Of a DNA stretch of 64,000 nucleotides, positions 17,442 to 26,497 are shown one piece after another. The DNA comes from Immundisolibacter sp049322795. GTDB lineage: Bacteria; Pseudomonadota; Gammaproteobacteria; Immundisolibacterales; Immundisolibacteraceae. Every line of letters starts with the position of its first letter. Position 1 is the first letter of the stretch. The translations under genes were made by a program, and so were the position numbers. The DNA is taken from the NCBI GenBank assembly GCA_049322795.1, contig JBMOQH010000015.1, positions 62,001-126,000 of the forward strand, written 5' to 3'. The notes beneath the pieces were generated by a model. The model did no database searches and was not told where the DNA came from. It was given only the letters and a program-made list of their open reading frames with translations.

Positions 17442-17466
17442 GCCGGCGCGCCAGCGACGAAGCTCC

Positions 17467-17498
17467 ACCCCGGCCGGCTCGCGCCGCGCCGGGGTTTT
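17467..17498 (+). terminator. Intrinsic terminator or attenuator between dnaK and dnaJ
   Basis: ACCCCGGC (17467-17474) pairs with GCCGGGGT (17488-17495) and is followed by TTTT (17495-17498). The short U-run suggests partial termination, which would make less dnaJ than dnaK mRNA. The family operon is usually continuous. Confidence 0.6.
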
Positions 17499-17532
17499 CA
17501 TGTACTGAACCCGCCCCCACGGCAGTCCCATC

Positions 17533-18633
17533 ATGGCGCAGCAGGATCTCTACGAAGTGCTCGGCGTGCCGCAGACGGCCGACGAGAGCGAAATCAAGAA
17601 GGCCTACCGGCGCCTGGCCATGAAGTACCACCCGGACCGCAATCAGGGTGACAGCGAGGCCGAGGAACGCTTCAAGCAGGTGCAGGCCGCCTACGACGTG
17701 CTGTCGGATGCCGAAAAGCGCGCCACCTACGACCGCTTCGGCCACGCCGGCCTCAACCAGCAGGCCGGTGCCGGCGGCGCCGGTTTCGGCGACATCTTCG
17801 GCGACGTGTTCGCGGACATCTTCGGCGGTGGCGGCGGGCGCGGCGGACGCGCCAGTTCGGGCCGCGGCGCCGACCTGCGCTACGAGCTCGAAATCAGCCT
17901 TGAAGAAGCCTTCCGCGGCAAGACCGCCACGCTCGACATCCCGGTGCTGGCCAACTGCGACACCTGTGACGGCAGCGGCGCCAGGCCGGGCACCTCGCCG
18001 GTCACCTGCAAGACCTGCGGCGGCCACGGCCAGGTCCGCATCCAGCAGGGGTTTTTCTCGCTGCAACAGACCTGTCCGGCCTGTCGCGGCGCCGGCCAGG
18101 TAATCACCGATCCCTGCCCCGACTGCCGCGGCGCCGGGCGGGTGCAGAAGCCGAAGAAACTCGAAGTCAAGATTCCCGCCGGCGTCGACACCGGCGACCG
18201 CATCCGCCTGTCGGGCGAGGGCGAGGGTGGCCGGCGCGGTGGCCCGCCGGGCGATCTCTACGTCGACATCCACCTGCGCCCGCATCCGCTGTTCGAGCGC
18301 GACGGTGGCGATCTGTACACCGAGGTGCCGATCAGCGTGGTCACGGCCGCGCTCGGCGGCGAGCTCGAGGTGCCGAGCCTGGAAGGCCGGCTGAGCCTGG
18401 GCGTGCCGGCCGGCACGCAGACCGGGCGGGTGTTCCGCCTGCGCGGCAAGGGCATGCCGTCGGTGCGCGGACGGGAAACCGGCGACCTCATGGTCCGCGT
18501 GACGGTCGAGACACCGATCAACCTCGACGAGCGGCAGGAGAAGCTGCTGACCGAACTCGGCGAGACCATGGGCGAGCACCACCGCCCGCGCGAACAGTCC
18601 TGGCTGGATCGCGTCAAACGCTTCTTCGAGTGA
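17533..18633 (+). CDS. dnaJ: Co-chaperone DnaJ (Hsp40)
   Basis: A 366-residue type I DnaJ. The J domain has KYHPDRNQGD with the HPD motif near residue 33; a Gly-rich region follows (FGDIFGDVFADIFGGGGG). Four zinc repeats CDTCDGSGA, CKTCGGHGQ, CPACRGAGQ and CPDCRGAGR span about residues 140-200, then the C-terminal substrate domain. It stimulates DnaK ATPase and delivers clients. Its stop overlaps the dapB GTG. Confidence 0.98.
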   Translation: MAQQDLYEVLGVPQTADESEIKKAYRRLAMKYHPDRNQGDSEAEERFKQVQAAYDVLSDAEKRATYDRFGHAGLNQQAGAGGAGFGDIFGDVFADIFGGGGGRGGRASSGRGADLRYELEISLEEAFRGKTATLDIPVLANCDTCDGSGARPGTSPVTCKTCGGHGQVRIQQGFFSLQQTCPACRGAGQVITDPCPDCRGAGRVQKPKKLEVKIPAGVDTGDRIRLSGEGEGGRRGGPPGDLYVDIHLRPHPLFERDGGDLYTEVPISVVTAALGGELEVPSLEGRLSLGVPAGTQTGRVFRLRGKGMPSVRGRETGDLMVRVTVETPINLDERQEKLLTELGETMGEHHRPREQSWLDRVKRFFE

Positions 18634-19451
18634 CCGACATGCCGCAGCAGACCCGCATCGCCATCGCCGGCGCCACCGGCCGCATGGGCCGCACCCTGAT
18701 CGCCGCCTGCGCCGAGCAGCCGGCGCTGACGCTCGCCGCCGCTTTCGAACATGCCGGCAGCGCCGCGCTGGGCAGCGACAGCGGCATGCTGGCCGGTCTC
18801 GCGTCCAATGGCGTGGCGGTAACCGCCGACGACACCCTGTCCGGCACCCCCTTCGACGTGCTGATCGACTTCACGAGTCCCAACGCCACGCTGGCCCACG
18901 CGCGCGCCTGTGCCGCTGCCGGGCGGGCGCTGGTGATCGGCACCACCGGCCTCGACGCGGCGCAGAAGGATGAACTGTCCGCCCTGGCACGGCAGGTGCC
19001 AGTGGTGTTCGCGCCCAACATGAGCGTCGGCGTCAACCTGTGCCTGGCGCTGCTGCGGCAGGCGGCGCAGGTGCTGGGCGACGATTTCGACGTCGAGATC
19101 ATCGAGGCGCACCACCGGCACAAGGTGGATGCGCCGTCCGGCACGGCGCTGCGCATGGGCGAGGTGGTGGCCGAGGCGCTGGGGCGGGATCTTCGCCAAT
19201 GCGCCGTCTACGGCCGCGAGGGCCAGACCGGCGCCCGCGATCGCCAGACCATCGGCTTTGCCACGGTGCGCGGCGGCGACGTCGTCGGCGATCACACGGT
19301 GCTGTTCGCCGGCGACGGCGAGCGCGTCGAGATCACCCACAAGGCCAGCAGCCGCCTCACCTTCGCCCGCGGCGCGCTGCGCGCCGCCGCCTGGCTGGCC
19401 GGCCGCCCGGCCGGGCTTCACGACATGCAGGACGTGCTGGGGCTGCGCTGA
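18630..19451 (+). CDS. dapB: 4-hydroxy-tetrahydrodipicolinate reductase
   Basis: A 273-residue DapB of the lysine/diaminopimelate pathway. The Rossmann motif IAIAGATGRMGR is near the N-terminus, then VIGTTGL near 108, APNMSVGVNL near 131, the substrate motif EAHHRHKVDAPSGTALRMGE near 160, and ITHKASSRLTFARGALRAA near the C-terminus. GTG 18630 overlaps the dnaJ stop (GTGA); ATG 18639 is an alternative. Complements lysA at 32489 in the same pathway. Confidence 0.96.
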   Translation: MTDMPQQTRIAIAGATGRMGRTLIAACAEQPALTLAAAFEHAGSAALGSDSGMLAGLASNGVAVTADDTLSGTPFDVLIDFTSPNATLAHARACAAAGRALVIGTTGLDAAQKDELSALARQVPVVFAPNMSVGVNLCLALLRQAAQVLGDDFDVEIIEAHHRHKVDAPSGTALRMGEVVAEALGRDLRQCAVYGREGQTGARDRQTIGFATVRGGDVVGDHTVLFAGDGERVEITHKASSRLTFARGALRAAAWLAGRPAGLHDMQDVLGLR

Positions 19452-19544
19452 TCGGTCCGTCACCGCCCCACGCCGGCCACTGCAGCCGGATGCCGCTCAA
19501 CAGTACCTCCAGAACCCGTCATTACCGTGCACCGACGCCCCTGC

Positions 19545-19865
19545 TCAGCAGGGGACCGGGTACCACTTGCCGTTGTAATAGACCCAGATAATGCAGGGGC
19601 TCTCGAGCTTCAGCACCGTCCCAGGCCCCAGGTTCCGGAAGCCCTCTGCGGCTTCCGGTGGCTTGTCGCTGGGAAGGATACGCTTGCCATCCGCGGTCCA
19701 TGGCTCGAGGTTGCCTTCCTTGTCGGGTACCAACACGAACGGCGCGTCGGCAAAAGGGTTGGCCTGCGGCGGCTCGGTTGGAGGCACCTCCTTGCCACAA
19801 CCGGACAAGCCAGTACCAACAAGGCACATCACAGCAATCAAACCGGCCAGATTGCGCCGTTTCAT
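19545..19865 (-). CDS. Small hypothetical lipoprotein
   Basis: A 106-residue predicted lipoprotein: signal peptide with lipobox LSGC (Cys near residue 23), then a proline-rich segment and a short domain ending WVYYNGKWYPVPC. I do not recognise the family. The final cysteine codon is followed by the stop inside a perfect 7-bp hairpin (CCCCTGC/GCAGGGG, 19538-19554). It lies downstream of, and may be transcribed with, the FecR-barrel gene at lower expression, since it starts 26 bases after that gene's stop... on the minus strand. Confidence 0.65.
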   Translation of the reverse strand: MKRRNLAGLIAVMCLVGTGLSGCGKEVPPTEPPQANPFADAPFVLVPDKEGNLEPWTADGKRILPSDKPPEAAEGFRNLGPGTVLKLESPCIIWVYYNGKWYPVPC

Positions 19866-19890
19866 TCAAAGGCCTCCCTTCGGGTAACCG

Positions 19891-22800
19891 TCAGTCCAAC
19901 ATCAGGCTGACACTCGCATACAGATGGCGCCGCGGGTGCAGCTGTGGATTCTGTGGGTCCGCGTCCTGAAACTGCACTTCAGTGTCGAACAGGTTGCGCG
20001 CGCCCACGCTCACCAAGCCGAGCCGGCGCGGCAAACGGTAAGCGACACGCGCGTCGCTGAGCCAGAAGTCGTCTCTGGCGTGGCGCTGCTCGCCACTCGT
20101 CGTGACGACAAAGTCGCCGCTCTGCCGGTAGCCGGTCACTGCAAAATCCGCCAGCCAGCCGGACGGGTGGCTGTAGCGCACGCCCAACGGCAGGCTGTGG
20201 GTGCGCAGGTCCCGAATCCCCCAGTTGCCGGACTCGACCAACAACGGGAGATCATCGCCGTACCGGCCCTTCTGGTAGCGGTACTCGGCACGCAGCGCCC
20301 AGCGCGGCGCCGGTGTCCAGTAGGCGTACAGTCGATGCAGCTGCTGGCGGGCATCGCCGGTCTGCGCGCTCCCCAGGAAATCCAGGTACGGCCGCTCGAG
20401 CGTCCGCCAGCTGGCCTCGAAGCCCACGTCCAGACCATCTTGCACGCGCCGGTCGAGACCCAGTGCGTAACGGTCGCTGCGCGTGCCCGGAACGTCGTCG
20501 AAGAACTGCACGAAACCGGCCACCTGCACCGGCTCGATGGTGCCCTTGCCGATCAGCTGGCGGTTGACCGCCCGCAGTGCCGCGGCGCGCAGCGTGGTGC
20601 CATCGTCGAGCACCCACACCAGGCCGAGTTTGGGGCTCCAGCGGGTCTCGTCGATGACGTCCGCGTCCACGGCATCCACCGCAAGACCCAGCGTCCACTG
20701 CATACCCGCCGGCCCGCCGAGATACGCGTAGGTGTAGCCATTGCTGTGGCGGGTACGCTGGTCGAACACGAAGCCGTTGACATCAAGGTCACCGTTCTCG
20801 CGGTAGTGGCCACCACCCAGCAATAGCCGCCCGGCGGCGCCGAACACTACCTGCTGCGCTTCGGCGAGCAACGGCCGGCTGTCGCCACGTGCCTTGACGG
20901 GCACGGTAATGCCCCCGAAAGGGGTAGGGATGTCGATATCGAAATCCTGCCCCTCGTGCACGCTCTCGCGCTGAACCGACAGCAGTGTGCTGTTGCCGGG
21001 TGCCCAGTCGTGCCGCAGGCCGACACGGTAGGTATCGCGGTCCCGGAACTGGCGCAGCGTCGCCGAGTCCACGTCGTCGAAGGGGTACAGGCCGATGTCG
21101 CCGCGCTCCTCGCGGCTGCGCCGTACCTCGGCCTGCACGCTGGTGGCGGGCGTCATGCGCCACTGGGCGAACAGGTCGTAGAGGTCGATTTCCTGGTCGG
21201 CGTTGTCCCGAAAACCATCGGTGGTGTAGCGAAACTGCGCGGCCGAAATCGACAGCGGCCCGGCCAGCACGTTGGCCACCAGGTCGTCGCTGAACAGGTC
21301 ATCGCCGCCACCGACCGCGCTGCCGAGCACGCTCACGCCATCGCGCACGAACAGCGGCGTGTATTCGTTGAGCCCGCTGCGCAGCGACACCGCGCCTTGA
21401 CGGATGCCGAGATCCTCGGCGCGCGCCTGCGGCTGCAGCGGCAGCACACTCAGCGGCTGCCACAGTTGGGCTTGCAGCAACTCCGACAGACGGCCGGTTT
21501 CGTGGTTGGGCAGGCCGAGGTAACTGTCCGCCAGCAGCCGATGGGCGGAAAAATCCGTGGGATCGCTGGCCAGCGCGGCCGCCGCCTCGCGTCGGGCGAG
21601 TTGATCGAAACCGAGCGCCTCGTAGACGCGCCCGGCACTGGCCTGACGGGCCGCCAAATCCTCGTCCAGCTGCAATTTCGAACGGAACACGGCGCGGTTG
21701 TCGTTGCGCCGGACCGACTCCGCCAGCGCCGCGCGCGCCTCGACCGGCCGGTTCTGCGCCAGCAGGCCAAGCGCCTGGTAGAACCACGGCGTCGGATCGG
21801 CGCCGTCGAGTTCCTTGGCCCGGCCGAGCTCGGCCTGCGCCGGGCGCGGCCGCTGCTCGGACAGATAGGCCTTGGCAAGATAGCTGCGCAGCAGCGACTG
21901 GCCAGGATCGAGGCTGACGGCGATTTCCATCTGCCGGCGGCCGGCCGCGAGTTGGTTCTGGCGGATCAAGGCCAGCCCAAGGCCCAGGCGCGCCAGCGGA
22001 TCGGACGGATCGGCCGCGCTGGCCTGCTCGAACTGCGCCTGGGCGGCCGGCGCATCATCCCCCACCAGCTCGGCAAAACCGAGCAGACGCCGCGCCAGCC
22101 CGGCCTGTGGGCCGTCCAGATGTGGCTGCGCGCGGCGCCGCGCCGCCCGATAGTCCCCCGCCGCCAGGTCGAGCTCCGCCAGACGCAAGGCGGTGAGTGC
22201 GTCGGCTGGCACCTGCTGGGCCGCCTGCTCGGCCGCCGCGCGCGCGCCCACCAGATCGAACACCGCCTGGCGCGCGTAGGAGCGCGCCAGCCATGCGTTG
22301 GCGCTGCTCGACGCCAGCATCGTGGCCTCGCTGCTCAGCCGGTCGGCAGCGGCCGTCTGTCCGCGCGCCAGAGCAATCACCGCCTGCAGAGCCAAGGCTT
22401 CTGCACGTTGCTGCGGCGGCGCGCCGGATTCGGCAGCCAGCGCCAGCGCCTGCGCCGCCTCGGCGTCACCCGCCGCCAGGCGCGCCCGCGCCTCCATCAG
22501 CCCCGTTCCCGCCAGCGCCGGGTAGTGCAGGGCCCAATCCAGGCCGTCGCGACTGCCAGCGCCGACCCGCACTTCGGTCTGCCCGCTGCGGCTCACGCGC
22601 AGGCTCTCGCCGGGCTTCAGCACGCGACCGGCCGCGGTCACCTGGCCCTCGAACAGGGTGAGCCCGTCCGCCTCCGGACCGGCTGCCAGCAGGAACTCGG
22701 TGCCGTCGATGGCCGCATTGAGATAGGGCGTGGCGGCGTCGAAGCGCTGTGGCGTGCGGCTCAGAAAGTGCCCACGCCCCTGCGACATTTCGACCGCCGG

Positions 22801-23094
22801 CGCGGCATTCGGGCTGTGCCGGAACGACACCGCGCTCTGCTCTGACAGGCGCACCACGGTCTGATTGGCCAGTTCCAGCACTGCGCTGCTGGCGCCCCCC
22901 ACACGCACCGACACATCCGAGCAGAACCGGTCGCCCGCGCGGGCCTTGCGCCAGTCGCCGTCGGTTTGCGCTTCGACCACGCCGCGCGTGCTGGCGAGCC
23001 GCGCCACCCACTGCTCACACGCCCAAGCCTGGGCGCTGGTCATGGCCAGCACGGCTATCGCGCACGCTCGCAGACTGACCGATCCCCGGACCAT
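19891..23094 (-). CDS. FecR-domain / TPR / outer-membrane beta-barrel fusion protein
   Basis: A 1067-residue secreted protein. Residues 1-25 form a signal peptide (ending TSAQAWA). A FecR-like domain follows (residues about 30-170: ARAGDRFCSDVSVRVGGASS, a LANQTVVRLSEQSAV strand, then AAIDGTEFLLAAGPEADG). Residues about 190-510 are alanine-rich TPR-like helices. The last 500 or so residues alternate hydrophobic and polar positions, with repeated aromatic-ended strands and a C-terminal LYASVSLMLD, as in an outer-membrane barrel; no TonB plug is seen. ATG 23094 has a good ribosome site (GAGGGAG). It follows the CHASE2 cyclase gene by 150 bases, a pairing seen for FecR and CHASE2 proteins. Likely an envelope sensor or secretion scaffold; ligand unknown. 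Confidence 0.75.
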   Translation of the reverse strand: MVRGSVSLRACAIAVLAMTSAQAWACEQWVARLASTRGVVEAQTDGDWRKARAGDRFCSDVSVRVGGASSAVLELANQTVVRLSEQSAVSFRHSPNAAPAVEMSQGRGHFLSRTPQRFDAATPYLNAAIDGTEFLLAAGPEADGLTLFEGQVTAAGRVLKPGESLRVSRSGQTEVRVGAGSRDGLDWALHYPALAGTGLMEARARLAAGDAEAAQALALAAESGAPPQQRAEALALQAVIALARGQTAAADRLSSEATMLASSSANAWLARSYARQAVFDLVGARAAAEQAAQQVPADALTALRLAELDLAAGDYRAARRRAQPHLDGPQAGLARRLLGFAELVGDDAPAAQAQFEQASAADPSDPLARLGLGLALIRQNQLAAGRRQMEIAVSLDPGQSLLRSYLAKAYLSEQRPRPAQAELGRAKELDGADPTPWFYQALGLLAQNRPVEARAALAESVRRNDNRAVFRSKLQLDEDLAARQASAGRVYEALGFDQLARREAAAALASDPTDFSAHRLLADSYLGLPNHETGRLSELLQAQLWQPLSVLPLQPQARAEDLGIRQGAVSLRSGLNEYTPLFVRDGVSVLGSAVGGGDDLFSDDLVANVLAGPLSISAAQFRYTTDGFRDNADQEIDLYDLFAQWRMTPATSVQAEVRRSREERGDIGLYPFDDVDSATLRQFRDRDTYRVGLRHDWAPGNSTLLSVQRESVHEGQDFDIDIPTPFGGITVPVKARGDSRPLLAEAQQVVFGAAGRLLLGGGHYRENGDLDVNGFVFDQRTRHSNGYTYAYLGGPAGMQWTLGLAVDAVDADVIDETRWSPKLGLVWVLDDGTTLRAAALRAVNRQLIGKGTIEPVQVAGFVQFFDDVPGTRSDRYALGLDRRVQDGLDVGFEASWRTLERPYLDFLGSAQTGDARQQLHRLYAYWTPAPRWALRAEYRYQKGRYGDDLPLLVESGNWGIRDLRTHSLPLGVRYSHPSGWLADFAVTGYRQSGDFVVTTSGEQRHARDDFWLSDARVAYRLPRRLGLVSVGARNLFDTEVQFQDADPQNPQLHPRRHLYASVSLMLD

Positions 23095-23244
23095 ACAGCT
23101 CCCTCTTCTTGTTGGTTGTATGCAGATCAATGCCGCCGGCTGTCCCGACGCCGCCAGCCATTGTCGGGTGGACGCCCACTTAAAGCCACAACCGCCATTG
23201 CAAGCGGCCTCGCTGAGCGCGCTCGGCGCCGCTTGACTATTCCA

Positions 23245-25296
23245 TCAGGTCTTTACAGTCACCATCGCACCGTCCTCGCGCAGCATGTCGCCGCGTCCCA
23301 GGGCCCTGAGGTAAAACGCCGCGACGCCGTCGTCCGGATCGGCGGCCAACACGGCCCGGAACGCCCCCTGCGCGGCATGGGCATCGCCAGCGGCACAGGC
23401 TGCCAGCGCCTCCTCGAACAGCGGCTGCGTCATCGCCCGCGGGACCGCGCCCATCACCTCGTACAGGTCCAGCGCCTGCGCCTTGCCGGCCAGCACAAAG
23501 CGGCCAACCGCCCGGTACTCGACCCCGGAAAGCCCGGCCACCACCTGCGCACTGGCCAGGATCTGTGTGCCGAGCTGCTTGTTCAGCGCCTCGATGCGGC
23601 TGGCCGTGTTCACCACGTCGCCAATCGCGCGGTATTCGAAGTGGCCGCCCGCGCCGACCGGCCCCAGCACCAGTTCGCCCATGTGCAGGCCAATCCGGGT
23701 CGGTAACCGGCCGCCGCCGGGCAGCTCGAAATTTGCCAGCGCCACCTGCATCTCCGCCGCCGCGCGACACGCGCGCAGGCGGGCCCCGGCGCCGACTTGC
23801 GCCACCGGCCACAGGGCCAGCGCAGAGTCCCCGACGATGTCGGTAACGATTCCGTGTTGGGTCTGGATGGGCTCCAGCAGGGTCGCGAAATAACGATTGG
23901 CGAGCTCGTGCAATTGCCGGGCTGGCATCCGCTCACCGAGCGCGGCATAACCGGCCGCGTCGCTGACCAGGCACACGGCGCGGATGGTTCGCGGGCGGCT
24001 GGTGGCAGAAATGCCCTGCCCGTCGCGAACCACCGCCTGCACCACGTGCGCCGGCAGGTAGGGACGAAACGCGGCCACCACTTGCGCGCGCTCGCGGCCG
24101 CTGGCGCGCGCACGAAGGGCAATGGCCGCCACCAGCGCGGCGGCGATCTGCGCCAGCCACGGCACCAGCGGCAGCCACATATTCCAGCGGCTGAACGCCA
24201 ACAGCACGGTCAGATACGCACCGCCCGCCAGGACCGCCGCCAACGCCAATGCTGGCACGACACTGAAAGCGCAAAACAGCCCGGCCAGCACCAGCGCGGT
24301 CAGCGCCAGACACACCACCACGACCACCGCGCGCGGCATCACCAGGAATTCCTGCCGCAACAGGTTCAGATACGCGGTGGCCGCGATCTCGACGCCGGAC
24401 AGATCAAGCCCGTCCGATCGGCCGACCACGGTCGGAAAACTGTCGATCTGCGCCGGAAAATATTTTTCGATATGCCCGATAAACACGGCCTGACTGCGCA
24501 GGTCGGGCACCGTGTCAAGCAACACATCGGCGGCGGAAAGCACCCGCAGCGCGGGCGGCGGGCCGTAGAAATTGAGCAGGCGCTCGGGCTCGCCCGCGGC
24601 AAGATCGCAGGCGGCCCGCTGCAGCGCGGTGGCAGCCGGCAGCGGGGGGCAGACCGCGCCTGGCGCCTGCACGAGCAACGCGGCCGCCGGCAAGGTGGCC
24701 AGCGTCGGCGCCGCCGGGTGATACAACCACACGCGGTCGACACGCGCCGGCGCCTTGGGCAGCACGAACGGCGCCACCGCGGCGGCGCTGTCGGCAAAAC
24801 GGCGGTACGGGCGATACACGCGATCGACCAGCACCTGACCGTTACCGCCGGTGGCGGACATGCCCTGCACCTCGCGCCGCATGCGCCCGAACAGCACCAC
24901 GTTGCCGGCCTCGGCGATGGCGTCCGCCAACCCGGCATCCCCGGCGCCCAGCCGGGCGCGTGCAAAAAAGACGTCGATGGCGATTACGCCGGCGCCCGCC
25001 GCCGCGGTGCGCCGAATCAGGTCGGCGTAAACCGTGCGCGGCCAGTCGGCGAAGCGGGAGGGCAGACCAAGCCGGCTCGCCGACGCCGAATCGATCGAGA
25101 CGATCAGCGCTTCCTGCGGTGCCGGCCGGGCGCCCCGGGCAGCGAACAACCAAGGCAACGTGACGTCCCGCTCCAGCCTGTCCGCGCCGGGCAGCTGCCA
25201 GGCCAACACCCCGACCAGCCACACCAAACCCGCAACCCCTGCAAGGGCCCAGGATTGCACCGGTCGAAGCGGTACCCGGATACTGGGTCGGCTCAT
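23245..25296 (-). CDS. CHASE2-domain class III adenylate/guanylate cyclase
   Basis: A 683-residue membrane protein. TM1 is near residues 14-34; the periplasmic CHASE2 domain runs to about 315 and ends with VFIGHIEKYF, DSFPTVVG and LSGVEIAATAYLNLL. Three further membrane segments lie at about 320-395. The cytoplasmic cyclase domain (about 435-620) keeps both metal-binding aspartates (VCLVSDAAGY, D446; IVGDSALALW, D490) and the EYRAIGDVVNTASRIEALNK segment. I cannot tell cAMP from cGMP specificity. A short helical tail ends the protein. ATG 25296 is only 30 bases from the divergent Crp-type start, implying a linked cyclic-nucleotide circuit. Confidence 0.88.
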   Translation of the reverse strand: MSRPSIRVPLRPVQSWALAGVAGLVWLVGVLAWQLPGADRLERDVTLPWLFAARGARPAPQEALIVSIDSASASRLGLPSRFADWPRTVYADLIRRTAAAGAGVIAIDVFFARARLGAGDAGLADAIAEAGNVVLFGRMRREVQGMSATGGNGQVLVDRVYRPYRRFADSAAAVAPFVLPKAPARVDRVWLYHPAAPTLATLPAAALLVQAPGAVCPPLPAATALQRAACDLAAGEPERLLNFYGPPPALRVLSAADVLLDTVPDLRSQAVFIGHIEKYFPAQIDSFPTVVGRSDGLDLSGVEIAATAYLNLLRQEFLVMPRAVVVVVCLALTALVLAGLFCAFSVVPALALAAVLAGGAYLTVLLAFSRWNMWLPLVPWLAQIAAALVAAIALRARASGRERAQVVAAFRPYLPAHVVQAVVRDGQGISATSRPRTIRAVCLVSDAAGYAALGERMPARQLHELANRYFATLLEPIQTQHGIVTDIVGDSALALWPVAQVGAGARLRACRAAAEMQVALANFELPGGGRLPTRIGLHMGELVLGPVGAGGHFEYRAIGDVVNTASRIEALNKQLGTQILASAQVVAGLSGVEYRAVGRFVLAGKAQALDLYEVMGAVPRAMTQPLFEEALAACAAGDAHAAQGAFRAVLAADPDDGVAAFYLRALGRGDMLREDGAMVTVKT

Positions 25297-25326
25297 GGCA
25301 ACCACGGCGGCAGGGCGGCGCAGGAA

Positions 25327-25980
25327 ATGGCCTCTGAACTCACGCAATTCTCGATTCTGCAACCGCTGTCGGACACCGACCTGCAGCGGCTGCTGCAAAT
25401 CGGCCGCGTGCGCACGGCGCCGGCTGGCCACCTGCTGATGAGCGAACTTGAAGCCAGCACCGCCGTGTATTTTCTGCTCGCCGGCGAAGTGCGCGTGTTC
25501 ATCACCGGCGACGACGGCAAGGAAGCGACGGTCAACACGCTCAAGGCCGGCAGTTGGTTCGGAGAGCTCGCGCTGCTCGGCGACGGTCTGCGATCGGCGT
25601 CAGTCATCACCACCACTTCGGCTCGCTTCCTTACGGTGCCGGGCCCCGCGCTGCGCAGCATTCTGGTCGCCTACCCGCAGGCCGCCGACCGCTTGCTGGA
25701 AGCGCTTGGCCAACGCATTCGCGGTCTGACGGAAACCGTGCGCGGTTACGCGCTGGGGGACGTCTACCACCGGCTGGCGCAGCTGTTTCGGGAACTGTCG
25801 ATCGACCGCGACGGCCAGCGCGTCATTCTGAACCCACCACCGCAGCGCGAGCTGGCCGCCCGCATCGGCGCCTCGCGGGAGATGGTGGCGCGCGTGCTGC
25901 GCGAACTGCGCAAGGGCGGTTACGTGGACACCAACCGCCAGCGCATCGTGCTCAAGAAACCCCTGCCGGCGCGTTTCTGA
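25327..25980 (+). CDS. Crp/Fnr-family transcription regulator
   Basis: A 217-residue regulator. The N-terminal cyclic-nucleotide-binding fold has FGELALLGDGLRSASV near residue 79, where the Arg and Glu that contact the cyclic phosphate in CRP are kept. The C-terminal winged helix reads QRELAARIGASREMVARVLRELRKGGYV. There are no Fnr-type N-terminal cysteines. ATG 25327 has the ribosome site AGGA. It is divergent from the CHASE2 cyclase, so the likely effector is the cyclase product; this is inference. It is distinct enough from E. coli Crp that I do not use the symbol. Confidence 0.88.
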   Translation: MASELTQFSILQPLSDTDLQRLLQIGRVRTAPAGHLLMSELEASTAVYFLLAGEVRVFITGDDGKEATVNTLKAGSWFGELALLGDGLRSASVITTTSARFLTVPGPALRSILVAYPQAADRLLEALGQRIRGLTETVRGYALGDVYHRLAQLFRELSIDRDGQRVILNPPPQRELAARIGASREMVARVLRELRKGGYVDTNRQRIVLKKPLPARF

Positions 25981-25994
25981 ATCACCGCGCCGGC
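25965..25994. terminator. Perfect 9-bp hairpin across the Crp-type gene stop
   Basis: GCCGGCGCG (25965-25973) pairs with CGCGCCGGC (25986-25994). The loop contains the stop codon of the Crp-type gene, and the stem lies just before the end of the convergent dioxygenase gene. It could terminate or stabilise both messages; no U-tract. Confidence 0.4.
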
Positions 25995-26002
25995 AGACCG
26001 GA

Positions 26003-26497
26003 TCACAGCGGGTAGATGATGTAGCGCGGCGGCACGGCGGTGTCCATCACCGCCCGCTTGGACGCGAAACGCAGCGCGCCGCCCTCGTCGACGATCAGGT
26101 CCTGGTAGTGACCGGCCGCCAGCAGCGCCGACTTGCCCTCGGCGTTGGTGTAGAACACCGAGAAATTGGTGCTGGCGGCGATGGCGCCGTCGTCGTTCCA
26201 GGCGCACAGGTCGCGCGACAGCAGGTGCCGCGGCTGGTAGTGCTCGACAGCGTGGTTCCAGACCTCGTTCACGTACTTCACCCGGTCGCGCAGGCGCTCG
26301 TGGCAGTCGTCCAGCATCATGCCGACCGGCAGACCCAGGCGCACGTTCTCGGCCGAGGTCAGCTCGTAGCGGCCCTGGCTGGAAAAACAGGCCAGCCAGC
26401 CGTCCATGTCGCGCCGGTCGAGCGCGTGGGCGTAGGCCTGCTGCAAGGCGTCCACCCGCGCCAGCAGGCCGGGATCGAGAATGACGGTCGTGCTCAC
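26003..26497 (-). CDS. Aromatic-ring-hydroxylating dioxygenase, small (beta) subunit
   Basis: A 164-residue protein of the ring-hydroxylating beta-subunit / SnoaL-like (NTF2) fold: ALDRRDMDGWLACFSSQGRYEL near residue 25, then RVKYVNEVWNHAVEHYQPRHL and a C-terminal KRAVMDTAVPPRYIIYPL. Such subunits support the alpha3beta3 oxygenase and have no cofactor. The start is GTG 26497, overlapping the alpha-subunit stop as GTGA. Confidence 0.85.
   Translation of the reverse strand: MSTTVILDPGLLARVDALQQAYAHALDRRDMDGWLACFSSQGRYELTSAENVRLGLPVGMMLDDCHERLRDRVKYVNEVWNHAVEHYQPRHLLSRDLCAWNDDGAIAASTNFSVFYTNAEGKSALLAAGHYQDLIVDEGGALRFASKRAVMDTAVPPRYIIYPL

Noticed and set aside
14898..17534. Long open frame of 878 codons antisense to grpE-dnaK
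   Set aside because: It mirrors dnaK codon bias at high GC; its translation is His/Val/Leu-rich without any domain, and the sense genes are certain.
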